From positions 102,095 to 166,094 of the forward strand of contig NZ_VHIM01000009.1 in assembly GCF_006494655.1 (NCBI RefSeq): a stretch of DNA of 64,000 nt. Direction: 5' to 3'. Of this stretch, positions 17,716-28,698 are shown in pieces. The notes under the pieces are model-generated. The model did no database searches and was not told the DNA's origin. It saw nothing but the letters and a program-made list of their open reading frames with translations. This DNA is from Arthrobacter agilis (lineage in GTDB: Bacteria > Actinomycetota > Actinomycetes > Actinomycetales > Micrococcaceae). How positions within the stretch are numbered: position 1 is the first letter of the stretch; the number at the start of each line of letters is the position of its first letter. The position numbers were made by a program, and so were the translations under genes.

Positions 17716-19155
17716 GTGGACACTCATTCGCTCGCAGAACACGACAGCATCCCCGCCGAGGCCGACGAGCGCGTACGGACGCTGCTCATCCTCGGGGCGT
17801 CCGGCGACCTCACCGGCCGCCTGCTGCTCCCAGGCCTCGCGCGGCTCATCCGACTCGGCCGGGCGGACGGGCTGCGCCTCGTCGGCGCGGGGTCGGACGA
17901 GTGGACCGACGAGCAGTGGCGCGCGCGCCTCGACGACTCCTTCGCCGTCGCGCTGGGCAAGGCGGACGACGCCGGGAAAGCTGCCCTGCAGCAGGTGCGG
18001 GATGCCAGCACCTACCATGTGCTCGACGTGACCAAGGACGGCCTGGCCGACCTGGTCCACACCCTCACGGGCCCGGTCGCCATCTACTTCGCGCTGCCCC
18101 CGGCCATCAGTCAGCGCGCCTGCAGCGCGCTCGGTCCGGACTCGCTGCCCAAGAACACGCGGCTGGTCATGGAGAAGCCCTTCGGCACCGATCAGGCCAG
18201 CGCGCACAGCCTCAACGAGAAGCTCGCGAAGCTGGTCCCCGAACAGAACATCCACCGGGTGGACCACTTCCTCGGCAAGGCGACCGTGTTCAACATCCTG
18301 GGACTGCGCTTCGCGAACCGCATCCTCGAGCCGGTGTGGAACAACCTGCACATCGAGAAGGTCGAGGTGATCTTCGACGAGGACCTCGCGCTGGAGAACA
18401 GAGCACGCTACTACGACGGCGCGGGAGCGCTCCGCGACATGATCCAGAGCCACCTGCTCCACGTCATGGCCCTGCTGGCCCTCAACGCGCCGTCGACCCT
18501 GCACGAGCGCGACCTGCGGGACCACATCGGCTCGGTGCTCCGTGCCAGCTCCGTGGATCTCGACGACCCGTCCAGCAGCCGACGCGCCCGCTACACCGCC
18601 GGGACGATCGGGGACCGGCAGATCCCCGACTACACGGCCGAGCCGGGCGTCGACACGTCGAAGAACACGGAGACGCTCGCGGAGGTCACCGTGTCCATCA
18701 ACAACGAGCGCTGGTCGGGCGTGCCGTTCGTCCTGCGCTCGGGCAAGGCCCTGGGTATCAAGCGCAAGGAGGCGGTCATCACGTTCCGACCGGTGAGCCA
18801 CCTTCCCGTGGGATTCAGCGGTCAGGACGCGCCGACGAAGCTCCGCATCGGCTTCGGCCCGGACACCCTCCAGCTCGAGCTCGATGTCAACGGACCCGGT
18901 GACATCTTCTCCCTCGACCGCGCCACCCTCAGCGCCAACCTCAACGAGACGGACCTCCTCCCCTACGGCGAAGTGCTCGACGGCGTCCTCGCGGGAGACC
19001 CGACGCTCTCGGTGCGCGGTGACACGGCGGAGGACTGCTGGCGCATCGTGGAGCCCGTCCTCACGGCGTGGTCAGCGGGCCGGGTGCCGCTGGAGGAGTA
19101 CGAGGCCGGGTCCGCCGGGCCCGCCGACTGGCCCTCCTCGCACGGTCGGGCCTGA
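17716..19155 (+). CDS. zwf: Glucose-6-phosphate dehydrogenase
   Basis: First enzyme of the oxidative pentose-phosphate pathway, producing NADPH. The Rossmann motif is LLILGASGDLTGRLLLPGL and the catalytic region is HRVDHFLGKATVFNILGLRFANRILEPVWN, slightly different from the usual RIDHYLGKE. MEKPFGTD and FVLRSGKALGIKRKEAVITF also fit. The GTG at 17716 follows AAGGTGA and gives 479 residues. It stands alone rather than with tkt-tal-opcA, so it may be a second, paralogous Zwf. It divides glnK from ffh, where glnD lies in Streptomyces. Confidence 0.93.
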   Translation: MDTHSLAEHDSIPAEADERVRTLLILGASGDLTGRLLLPGLARLIRLGRADGLRLVGAGSDEWTDEQWRARLDDSFAVALGKADDAGKAALQQVRDASTYHVLDVTKDGLADLVHTLTGPVAIYFALPPAISQRACSALGPDSLPKNTRLVMEKPFGTDQASAHSLNEKLAKLVPEQNIHRVDHFLGKATVFNILGLRFANRILEPVWNNLHIEKVEVIFDEDLALENRARYYDGAGALRDMIQSHLLHVMALLALNAPSTLHERDLRDHIGSVLRASSVDLDDPSSSRRARYTAGTIGDRQIPDYTAEPGVDTSKNTETLAEVTVSINNERWSGVPFVLRSGKALGIKRKEAVITFRPVSHLPVGFSGQDAPTKLRIGFGPDTLQLELDVNGPGDIFSLDRATLSANLNETDLLPYGEVLDGVLAGDPTLSVRGDTAEDCWRIVEPVLTAWSAGRVPLEEYEAGSAGPADWPSSHGRA

Positions 19156-19279
19156 CACCTCCGGCGAGGCGGGTGCCTGCCCGCTCGGATCGCCACGCGG
19201 ACTACGCCCCGGCCGAGCGATGATGCGGCGGCGGACGGGATCGGCCGGCGCCAGGAAGGCGCCGGTCAACCCCGGACGG

Positions 19280-19316
19280 CAGGAAGCCCGGCCGGGTGTC
19301 CCGGCCGGGCTTCCTG
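19280..19316. terminator. Bidirectional terminator between zwf and glnK
   Basis: CAGGAAGCCCGGCCGG (19280-19295) pairs perfectly with 19301-19316 around a 5-base loop. The genes on either side converge on it. Adjacent shorter GC inverted repeats (GGCGCC around 19250-19265) may add to it. Confidence 0.8.
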
Positions 19317-19372
19317 TGTCCTACAGTGCTGCGTCCTGCGGTGCTGCAGTCCTGCGATGGAAAGAGGCTCCC

Positions 19373-21054
<1,682 letters not shown>

Positions 21055-21155
21055 CAAACACGATCCTTCCAAAGGGGCGGGGACTTCCCGCTCCTCAAGA
21101 ATGCTGTTCTCGTGTTTCCTTCCCGGGGGCTTCACATTGCGCGGACGTTACAACA

Positions 21156-21204
21156 GTCTCACCGAGGTAAAAGCTCCGTGACCGTGATGTTTCCGGCAGA
21201 TTTC
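21156..21204 (-). promoter_or_regulatory. Probable GlnR operator array upstream of amtB
   Basis: Five 5-base half-sites repeat every 11 bases. Read on the minus strand they are GAAAT, GAAAC, GTCAC, TTTAC and GAGAC, each separated by 6 bases. This fits the actinobacterial GlnR pattern gTnAC-n6-GaAAC in spacing and in most bases, and amtB-glnK is a classic GlnR target. The match is by eye and the half-site order is not perfect. Confidence 0.5.
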
Positions 21205-21241
21205 GGCGGGCCGGACGAATGGTTGCGAAATGGGCCGTGCG

Positions 21242-22435
21242 TCAGTTCAGGAGGGCGTCCACGAAGCCCTCGGCGTCGAACGGCGCGAGATCGTCCGCGC
21301 CCTCCCCCAGCCCGATCAGCTTCACGGGCACGCCCAGGCTCCGCTGGATCGCGACCACGATGCCGCCCTTCGCGGTGCCGTCGAGCTTCGTGAGGACGAT
21401 CCCGGTGATGTTCACGACCTCCGCGAAGACGCGTGCCTGGGTGAGCCCGTTCTGGCCGGTCGTGGCGTCGAGGACCAGGAGCACCTCGTCGACGGTGCCC
21501 TGTTTCTCCACGACGCGCTTGACCTTGCCCAGCTCGTCCATGAGGCCCACCTTGTTCTGCAGCCGGCCGGCCGTGTCGATCAGGACCACGTCGACCTCCT
21601 GGTCGATCCCCGCCTTCACGGCCTCGAAGGCCACCGACGCGGGGTCGGCGCCGTCGACGTCGGACTTGACCGTGGGAACGCCCACCCGGGCTCCCCAGGT
21701 GGCGAGCTGCTCGGCGGCGGCGGCGCGGAACGTGTCCGCGGCACCGAGGATCACGTCCTTGTCATCGGCGACGAGCACCCGGGCGAGCTTGCCGACCGTC
21801 GTCGTCTTGCCGACGCCGTTGACGCCGACGACCATGACGATCGCGGGCCGGTCCGCGTGACGCGCGGTTGCCAGCGAGCGGTCCATCGACGCGTCGACGA
21901 GCTTGACCAGTTCCTCGCGCAGCATGTCCTTGACCTCGGCCGGGTTGCGGCTGCCCGCCACCTTCACCCGCTCGCGCAGCGCGTCGACGAGTTCCATGGT
22001 CGGTTCGGTGCCGAGATCGGCCATGAGGAGGGTCTCCTCGACCTCGTCCCAGACGTCCTCATCGATCCGGTCGCGTGACAGGAGGGCCAGCAGTCCCTTG
22101 CCCAGCGCGTTGTTCGACCGCACGAGCCGGGCACGGAGGCGCGCGAGGCGTCCCTGCACGGGGTCCACCGTGTCGAGGCTCGGGACGGCAGGGGTCTCCT
22201 CGAGGCCACTGAGGTCATCCGGGACCAGGACATCGGTGGTCACTCCGTCCGGGCTGTCCAGGACGTCGATGGACGTGGCGCCGTGGGCGCCACCCGACGG
22301 CTGGTCATCGGCGTCGCGGGACGAGGGATACAGTCCGGGCGGCGTCCTCCGGCCCCGCACCAGGAGCACGGCGAGGGAGCCGACGACGGCGAGCGCGAGG
22401 ACGACGAAGATGACGGGCAGGAGGAGATCATTCAC
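21242..22435 (-). CDS. ftsY: Signal recognition particle receptor FtsY
   Basis: SRP receptor GTPase. It opens with a hydrophobic membrane anchor (LLLPVIFVVLALAVVGSLAVLLV), then a linker of about 60 residues and the NG domain. GTPase motifs are GVNGVGKTTTVGKLARVLV, AADTFRAAAAEQL, LIDTAGRLQNKVGLMDEL and LTKLDGTAKGGIVVAI. The protein is 397 residues and starts with GTG after AGGTGGA. In related genomes it lies directly after smc; here a plus-strand MFS gene has been placed between the two. Confidence 0.96.
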   Translation of the reverse strand: MNDLLLPVIFVVLALAVVGSLAVLLVRGRRTPPGLYPSSRDADDQPSGGAHGATSIDVLDSPDGVTTDVLVPDDLSGLEETPAVPSLDTVDPVQGRLARLRARLVRSNNALGKGLLALLSRDRIDEDVWDEVEETLLMADLGTEPTMELVDALRERVKVAGSRNPAEVKDMLREELVKLVDASMDRSLATARHADRPAIVMVVGVNGVGKTTTVGKLARVLVADDKDVILGAADTFRAAAAEQLATWGARVGVPTVKSDVDGADPASVAFEAVKAGIDQEVDVVLIDTAGRLQNKVGLMDELGKVKRVVEKQGTVDEVLLVLDATTGQNGLTQARVFAEVVNITGIVLTKLDGTAKGGIVVAIQRSLGVPVKLIGLGEGADDLAPFDAEGFVDALLN

Positions 22436-22510
22436 GGATCCACCTTCTCATACGGGCCGGGACCGAAGGATTGAGTGCCGCGGCGGGAGCGGTGGCACAA
22501 TTCGAGAACC

Positions 22511-23800
22511 ATGGCCGGCACTCCTCGCGCACGCAGACCCTTCCTTCCCGGCGTCCCACGCCTCCCGCGGCGCACCCCGCCCGGAGCCGATCCGGCGCCC
22601 GTCAGGGAACCCATCCCGCGGGAGATCAGGGTCCTCATCGCCGCGGCCTTCGTGATCGCCATCGGCTTCGGCCTGGTGGCTCCGATCCTGCCGCAGTTCG
22701 CGCAGAGCTTCGACGTCGGAGTGACCGCCTCGGCGGTGATCGTCAGCGCCTTCGCCTTCACCCGGCTGGTGTTCGCGCCCGCCGGCGGGCGGCTGGTCGA
22801 GCGGCTCGGGGAACGTCCGGTGTACATCGTGGGGCTCCTGATCGTCGCGCTGTCCACGGCCGCCTGCGCCTTCGCCGGGGACTACTGGCAGCTCCTCGTC
22901 TTCCGGGCGCTCGGCGGTATCGGCTCCACCATGTTCACGGTCTCGGCGATGGGCCTGATCGTGCGCCTTGCCCCTCCTGCCATCCGCGGCAGGGTGTCGG
23001 GGGCCTACGCCACCGCGTTCCTCCTCGGGAGCATCGGCGGGCCGATCGTCGGCGGCCTGCTGGCGCGGTTCGGCCTTCGGGTTCCCTTCCTCGTCTACGC
23101 CGTCGCCCTGCTGATCGCCTCGGCGGTGGTCTTCTTCCAGTTGAAGGACACCTCCCTCGCGGATCGCCGGGCCGCCCGCGCCAAGCCACCCCTGACGGTG
23201 CGGGAGGCGGTGAGGGATTCCGGGTACCGAGCGTCCCTCGCGTCGAGCTTCGCGAACGGGTGGTCCTCGTTCGGGGTCCGGATGGCGCTCGTCCCCCTCT
23301 TCGCCGACGTCGTGCTGGGCGCGGGGACCGAGATCGCGGGGATCTCGCTCGCGTTCTTCGCCGGCGGTACCGCGCTGGCCCTCACGGCGTCGGGCCGGCT
23401 CGCGGACTCGCTCGGCAGGCGGCCGCTCGTGATCACGGGGCTGATCGTCAACGGGGCTGCCATGGTGGCGCTCGGGTTCTCGGGGAACGTCGTCGTGTTC
23501 CTCGCTCTGTGCGTCGTGGCCGGGGTGGGGACCGGGCTGCTGAACCCGGCGCAGCAGGCAGCGGTGGCCGACGTGATCGGCAACGACCGCAGCGGAGGGA
23601 AGGTCCTCGCGACGTTCCAGATGAGCTCGGACTTCGGTGCCATCCTGGGTCCCGTCCTCGCGGGACTCATCATCGACCAGCTCCCCTTCGGCTCCTTCGC
23701 TCTCGCGTTCGCGGCGACGGGCGTGCTGACGGGCCTCGCGGCCCTCGTTTGGGCGACGTCCCGGGAGACCCTGCCCGCGCCGGCCGGCACCACCCGCTAG
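22511..23800 (+). CDS. MFS transporter
   Basis: Major facilitator superfamily exporter of about 429 residues with twelve predicted membrane segments, resembling the DHA1 drug-efflux group. The loop between helices 2 and 3 reads GGRLVERLGERPVYIVG, and the equivalent in the second half is SGRLADSLGRRPLVITG. Conserved small-residue helices such as FGLVAPILPQFAQSF and SIGGPIVGGLLARFG are present. A proline- and arginine-rich cytoplasmic N-terminus of about 35 residues precedes helix 1. It is the only plus-strand gene between ftsY and smc and its stop is 18 bases from that of smc, so it looks inserted. Substrate unknown. Confidence 0.85.
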   Translation: MAGTPRARRPFLPGVPRLPRRTPPGADPAPVREPIPREIRVLIAAAFVIAIGFGLVAPILPQFAQSFDVGVTASAVIVSAFAFTRLVFAPAGGRLVERLGERPVYIVGLLIVALSTAACAFAGDYWQLLVFRALGGIGSTMFTVSAMGLIVRLAPPAIRGRVSGAYATAFLLGSIGGPIVGGLLARFGLRVPFLVYAVALLIASAVVFFQLKDTSLADRRAARAKPPLTVREAVRDSGYRASLASSFANGWSSFGVRMALVPLFADVVLGAGTEIAGISLAFFAGGTALALTASGRLADSLGRRPLVITGLIVNGAAMVALGFSGNVVVFLALCVVAGVGTGLLNPAQQAAVADVIGNDRSGGKVLATFQMSSDFGAILGPVLAGLIIDQLPFGSFALAFAATGVLTGLAALVWATSRETLPAPAGTTR

Positions 23801-23818
23801 TCCTACACGCCGCTCGTC

Positions 23819-26800
23819 CTACGGGCCGCTGACGCTCTCCACATCCTCCGCGAGACGCTGGCTGATGACGGTCGAGACGCCGTCGCCCCGCATCGTCACG
23901 CCGTACAGGGCGTCCGCGACCTCCATGGTCCGCTTCTGGTGCGTGATGATGATGAGCTGGCTGGACTCGCGGAGCTCCCGGAAGATGGTGATGAGCCGGC
24001 CGAGATTCGTGTCGTCGAGGGCCGCCTCCACCTCGTCCATGACGTAGAACGGTGACGGGCGCGCCTTGAAGATCGCCACGAGCAGCGCCACGGCCGTGAG
24101 TGACCGCTCGCCGCCGGAGAGGAGCGAGAGCCGTTTGATCCGCTTGCCCGCGGGCCGTGCCTCGACCTCGATGCCGGTGGCGAGCATGTCCTCCGGGTCG
24201 GTCAGGACGAGGCGCCCCTCGCCCCCCGGGAAAAGGGTCGCGAAGACGCGTTCGAACTGCTCCGCGGTGTCGCGGTAGGCGGCGGTGAACACCTGCTCCA
24301 CGCGTTCGTCCACCTCGCGGATGATGTCGAGGAGATCCTTCCTCGTGGCCTTCAGATCCGCCAGCTGCGTGCTGAGGAACTGGTGCCGCTCCTCCAGCGC
24401 CGCGAACTCCTCGAGGGCGAGCGGGTTGACCTTCCCCAGCGCTGCCAGATCGCGTTCGGCCCGCCTGAACCTCTTCTCCTGCTGCTCCCGCACGAACGGG
24501 ACGCCCTGCGGTACCGGGTTGCCGTCGTCGTCGACCGGCGTACGGAGGGCCGCCCACCTGTCCTCGCTCACGGCGTCCTCCGGCACCGGCTGGTGCGGAC
24601 CGAACTCCTCGACGAGGTGGTCCGGGGTGAGTCCGAGCTCCTCGACCGATCGGTTCTCCAGCGCCTCGATCGTCAGCCGCTGCTGTGTCCTGGCCAGCTC
24701 GTCCTGGTGCGCGGAGTCGGTGAGCCGGGCCACCTCCACCCCGAGCTCGGCGTTCCTGGCACGGACGGCCTGGAGCTCCGCGTCCTGCTGTTCCCGCAGG
24801 CGCTCGGCCTCGTCCCGGCGGGACGCCGCGAGCGCCACGGAACGCGCTGCCTGCGCACCCGCCCGTCGGGCCGCCTCGGCGACCGCGGCAGCCTTCGACG
24901 CCTGGACCTGACGGAGACGAGCCTTCTCAGCGGCCTGCTGCCGAGCCCGGCGCTCGGACTCGGCGGCTCTGTCGAGCGACGCCGCCCGATTGGCGAGGGC
25001 CGTCAGCTGCTCCTCGCGGCTCCGGAGCGCGAGCCGCGCCTCGAGTTCGGCCTGCCGTGCGGCGACGGCGTCGCGGTGGAGGGCGTCCCGCCGCTCCGTG
25101 GACGGGTCCGCCTCCACGGGTTGCTGCTGCAGGTCCTCGAGCCGCCGGGCCGCGTCCTGCAGCCGGAGCTCCTCGCCGGCGAGATGGGCCTCCGCGGCCT
25201 CCGCGAGTTTCGTGAGCCGCTCGGCATCTCCCGACGCCGAGCGGAGTTCGGCGTTGAGCCGCCCGAGCCGCTCGGCGACCGCCGCCATCCTCGCGTCCGA
25301 TTCGTTCAGGCGCTCCAGTGCCTCGTCCACCCGCTGCTGCGCGGAGTCGCGGGCGGCTCTCGTCGAGGAGAGGACGAACCGGAGCCGTTCCGTCTCGGCC
25401 ACGGCCACGGCGAGCCGCTCCTCGGTCTCCTCCGCGGCCGCCCGCAGTTCGAGGTAGCCGGCCGCGCTGGGGGTCCCGCCGCGGGCGACGACGCGGGACA
25501 GGACGTCCCCGTCCAGGGTGACGGCGATCTCGGCACGGCCGTCCTCGATGACGCTCCGGGCCCGCTCGAGGTCCGCGACGGCGACTGCGCCGTGGAGGAG
25601 GTGCGCGAGGACGGGCTGCACGGCGGAGGCCCCGGCCACCACATCGAGCAGCGGGGTCCCCTCCGCACGGACGGTACCGGTGGTCATCCGCCCCTGCGCT
25701 TCCGGCTCCCGGCTCCCGGCGGCGGTCCCGGGCGCGACGACGAGGGAGACCTGGCCGGCGTCGGCCTGTTTCATCGCCTCCAGGGCGAGCACCGCCGCGG
25801 AGAGACTCTCGACGGCGACGGCGTCGGCCGCGCCGGCGAGGACGGCGGCCACCGCCTTCTCGAAACCGGTGGCGACCTGCAGGATCTCGGCGAGCGGACG
25901 GGAGACGCCGTCGAGCCCTGCCGCGAGCAGTGCGCTCGAGCCGTCACGCCGCTGCAGGCCCTCCTGCTGGGCGTCGAGGCGGGCAGCCAGGGCGCCGCGC
26001 TCACGCTCGGCGGCCTGCTCCTGCCGCACCAGGGCCTCGAGATCGCCCGTGAACCCGGCGAGGATACCCGCGGCCTCCTCGTAGTCGGCGTCCAGGCCCT
26101 CCTCACCTTCCTCGTCGCCGGCCACCTGACCCTCGAGGACCGTGAACTCGCGCTGGGCGGCGCGCCGTCGGTCCTCCGCCTCGGTGATGGACACCCGCAG
26201 CCGCCCGAGCTCGGCGACCGCCGACTCGACGCGCGACCGCGCTGCCCCCACGGTTCCCGCGAGCCGCGCATCGCCCTCGCGGCGATCGGCCGCAATACGG
26301 AGCAGGCGGGCCAGCCGCGCATCCTCGGCGGCCGCGGCATCCTCGGCCTCCCGCCGGTGTGCCAGGGTCGATTCCAGTGCGGTTCCGAGCGTGAGAATCT
26401 CCTGCTCGAGCTCGGAGACCTCGGAGCGTACGCGTGCTGCCTGACGCTCCAGCTGGTCCGGATCACGCCCGCGATCGGGCTCGACGCCGCCCTGCCCGAG
26501 AAGATGACCCCGATCGTCCGCCCGGGCAGCGAGCGCTGTCAGTTTCTCGCGGACGCTCGACAGCGCATACCAGGTCTCGCGCGCCCGATTGAGGGCGGGT
26601 ACGGCGGCGGCCGCCGCCTGCTCGAGCGCGGCCTGGCGCTCCCGCCCTGCCGTGAGGGCCCGTTCCACCTCGTCGCGCCGGGCCTGGAGCGCCGACTCGG
26701 CGGCGACGTCGCGCTCGAACCCGGCGCGCAGGGTCACCAGTTCGTCGGCCAGCAGCCGCGACCGGGCGTCGCGGACGGCGAACTGCACCTGTTGCGCGCG

Positions 26801-27439
26801 CCGGGCGACGTCCGCCTGCTTCCCGAGCGGCGTGAGCTGGCGGCGCAGTTCGCCCGTGAGATCGGAGAGCCGTGCCAGGTTGGCCTGCATGGCATCGAGC
26901 TTCCGGACCGTCTTCTCCCGACGCCGGCGGTGCTTCAGGATCCCCGCCGCCTCCTCGATGAAGCCCCGCCGATCCTCCGGGGTGGCGTGCAGCACCTTGT
27001 CCAGTTGCCCTTGGCCGACGATGACGTGCATCTCGCGTCCCAGCCCGGAATCCGACAGCAGCTCCTGGATGTCGAGCAGCCTGCAGTTCTTGCCGTTGAT
27101 CGCGTACTCGGACCCGCCCGCGCGGAACAGTGTCCGCGAGATGGTGACCTCGGAGTACTCGATGGGGAGCGCGCCGTCCGCGTTGTCGATCGTGAGGGAG
27201 ACGTGGGCCCGCCCGAGGGGCGGCCGGCCGGACGTCCCGGCGAAGATGACGTCCTCCATCTTGCCGCCGCGAAGGGTTTTGGCTCCCTGCTCCCCCATGA
27301 CCCAGGCCAGGGCGTCGACGACGTTGGACTTCCCGGAGCCGTTGGGGCCGACGACGGCGGTGACGCCGGGCTCGAACTCGAAGGTGGTCGCCGAGGCGAA
27401 AGACTTGAACCCTCGCACGGTTAGACTCTTCAGATGCAC
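23819..27439 (-). CDS. smc: Chromosome segregation protein SMC
   Basis: Condensin ATPase that compacts and separates chromosomes with ScpA and ScpB. At 1,206 residues it has all family parts: Walker A (GPNGSGKSNVVDALAWVMGEQ region, residues about 32-52), a Q-loop, a first coiled coil (about 170-490), the hinge (about 500-650), a second coiled coil, the ABC signature LSLLSGGERSLTAVALLV, Walker B PFYVMDEVEAALDDTNLGR and the D-loop. The start is GTG, giving MHLKSLTVRGFKSF. The hinge region carries Gly/Ala-rich insertions. Ancestrally it sits between mutM and ftsY; the ole/NlpC group and the MFS gene now flank it. Confidence 0.97.
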   Translation of the reverse strand: MHLKSLTVRGFKSFASATTFEFEPGVTAVVGPNGSGKSNVVDALAWVMGEQGAKTLRGGKMEDVIFAGTSGRPPLGRAHVSLTIDNADGALPIEYSEVTISRTLFRAGGSEYAINGKNCRLLDIQELLSDSGLGREMHVIVGQGQLDKVLHATPEDRRGFIEEAAGILKHRRRREKTVRKLDAMQANLARLSDLTGELRRQLTPLGKQADVARRAQQVQFAVRDARSRLLADELVTLRAGFERDVAAESALQARRDEVERALTAGRERQAALEQAAAAAVPALNRARETWYALSSVREKLTALAARADDRGHLLGQGGVEPDRGRDPDQLERQAARVRSEVSELEQEILTLGTALESTLAHRREAEDAAAAEDARLARLLRIAADRREGDARLAGTVGAARSRVESAVAELGRLRVSITEAEDRRRAAQREFTVLEGQVAGDEEGEEGLDADYEEAAGILAGFTGDLEALVRQEQAAERERGALAARLDAQQEGLQRRDGSSALLAAGLDGVSRPLAEILQVATGFEKAVAAVLAGAADAVAVESLSAAVLALEAMKQADAGQVSLVVAPGTAAGSREPEAQGRMTTGTVRAEGTPLLDVVAGASAVQPVLAHLLHGAVAVADLERARSVIEDGRAEIAVTLDGDVLSRVVARGGTPSAAGYLELRAAAEETEERLAVAVAETERLRFVLSSTRAARDSAQQRVDEALERLNESDARMAAVAERLGRLNAELRSASGDAERLTKLAEAAEAHLAGEELRLQDAARRLEDLQQQPVEADPSTERRDALHRDAVAARQAELEARLALRSREEQLTALANRAASLDRAAESERRARQQAAEKARLRQVQASKAAAVAEAARRAGAQAARSVALAASRRDEAERLREQQDAELQAVRARNAELGVEVARLTDSAHQDELARTQQRLTIEALENRSVEELGLTPDHLVEEFGPHQPVPEDAVSEDRWAALRTPVDDDGNPVPQGVPFVREQQEKRFRRAERDLAALGKVNPLALEEFAALEERHQFLSTQLADLKATRKDLLDIIREVDERVEQVFTAAYRDTAEQFERVFATLFPGGEGRLVLTDPEDMLATGIEVEARPAGKRIKRLSLLSGGERSLTAVALLVAIFKARPSPFYVMDEVEAALDDTNLGRLITIFRELRESSQLIIITHQKRTMEVADALYGVTMRGDGVSTVISQRLAEDVESVSGP

Positions 27440-27672
27440 GGTGTCAGGATCTCCAGGTCGTTTGGGACCTCCCTAATCTACTGGAACGTACCGACCGTCC
27501 GGCGTATTGGGCCCGCAAGACCGAGTATGAGGGCGAATCCAGGGTGACCCACCCCGGCATTACGAAGTAGGCTTACAAAAGTTTCAGCAGTATTCAGAGG
27601 CGTCCAGGCCGATCCATCCGTGGGTCCTTTCCGGCCATCCACCGGCGCTGACCAGTTGACGAGGCAGGAAAT
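27440..27672. other. Divergent smc-oleA intergenic region
   Basis: 233 bases with lower GC than the genes. The stretch GCATTACGAAGTAGGCTTAC around 27555-27575 contains -10-like hexamers (TAGGCT) for the oleA side. GGAGATC before the smc GTG is its likely ribosome-binding site. No terminator or RNA gene is evident. Confidence 0.35.
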
Positions 27673-28698
27673 TTGACCGGTAACGCGACGTTTCGACATG
27701 ACAACACGGCCTTGCTCGCCGTCACGAGTGTGGAGGCGCCGGTAGTCGTCAGTTCCGCAGAGTTCGACGAACGGCTGGCACCCAGCCTCAAGAGGCTCCG
27801 GCTCTCGAAGCGACTGCTCGAGCGCGTGGCCGGCGTCACCGAGCGGCGCTGGTGGTCGCCGGGATCCGACTTCGACGACGCGGCGATCGAGGCGGGCGCG
27901 AAGGCGATGGCCGAGGCCGGGATCGAGCCGGGCGACGTGGGCCTCCTGATCAACACCTCGGTGACGCGCCGGAATCTCGAACCGTCGGTGGCCGTGAAGA
28001 TCCACCACTCGCTCGGTCTGCCGTCCTCCGCCATGAACTTCGATCTGGCGAACGCCTGCCTCGGATTCGTCAACGGCATGACACTGGCCGCCAACATGAT
28101 CGACTCGGGCCAGATCAAGTACGCGCTGATCGTCGCGGGCGAGGACGCGCAGCGCACCCAGGAGGCGACCTTCAACCGCCTCAACCGTGAGGACTCCACG
28201 CGTGAGGACTTCCTCGCCGAGTTCGCGACCCTCACCCTCGGTTCGGGAGCCGCCGCAGCCGTCATCGGCCCCGCGGACCTGCACCCCGGTTCGCACCGCA
28301 TCCTGGGCGGGGTGTCCCGTGCCGGGACACAGCACCATGAGCTGTGCATCGGCGGGATCGACGGGATGTACACCGACACCAAGGGGCTGCTCGACGGCGG
28401 TCTCGAACTCGTGGTCACCGCGTGGCACGAGGCCCAGACGGACGGATGGAACTGGGACGGCATGGATCGCTATGTCACCCACCAGGTCTCCAATTCCTAC
28501 ACGAACGCCATCATCAAGGCCGTGGATCTCGAGCGGGAGCGCGTGCCCATCACCTTCCCGCACTGGGGCAACGTGGGGCCGGCGTCGCTGCCGATGACCC
28601 TGGCGCAGGAGGCGCAGTCACTCAGCCCGGGTGACAGGGTGCTCTGCCTCGGCGTGGGCTCGGGACTGAACACCTCGATGATGGAGATTGCGTGGTAG
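27673..28698 (+). CDS. oleA: OleA, acyl-CoA head-to-head condensing enzyme
   Basis: Thiolase-fold enzyme that joins two fatty acyl-CoA molecules by non-decarboxylative Claisen condensation into a beta-keto acid, the first step of long-chain olefin synthesis. The nucleophilic cysteine is in FDLANACLGFVNGM, the histidine in RYVTHQVSNSYTNAI, and the asparagine in HWGNVGPASLPMTLAQ. The N-terminal TGNATFRHDNTALLAVTSVEAPVVV and TERRWWSPGSDF fit OleA better than FabH. The start is TTG at 27673 with GAGG eight bases upstream. Its stop overlaps the next gene by seven bases, making oleA-oleBC-oleD a coupled operon. Confidence 0.93.
   Translation: MTGNATFRHDNTALLAVTSVEAPVVVSSAEFDERLAPSLKRLRLSKRLLERVAGVTERRWWSPGSDFDDAAIEAGAKAMAEAGIEPGDVGLLINTSVTRRNLEPSVAVKIHHSLGLPSSAMNFDLANACLGFVNGMTLAANMIDSGQIKYALIVAGEDAQRTQEATFNRLNREDSTREDFLAEFATLTLGSGAAAAVIGPADLHPGSHRILGGVSRAGTQHHELCIGGIDGMYTDTKGLLDGGLELVVTAWHEAQTDGWNWDGMDRYVTHQVSNSYTNAIIKAVDLERERVPITFPHWGNVGPASLPMTLAQEAQSLSPGDRVLCLGVGSGLNTSMMEIAW

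Noticed and set aside
22471..23832. A 453-codon frame overlapping the MFS gene on the same strand
   Set aside because: Frame-shifted Arg-rich reading of the transporter gene with no hydrophobic helices.
24383..27424. A 1,013-codon open frame on the plus strand
   Set aside because: It lies wholly antisense to smc. It is low-complexity Leu/Arg/Gly sequence with no domain, as expected from the GC-rich complement of a long gene.
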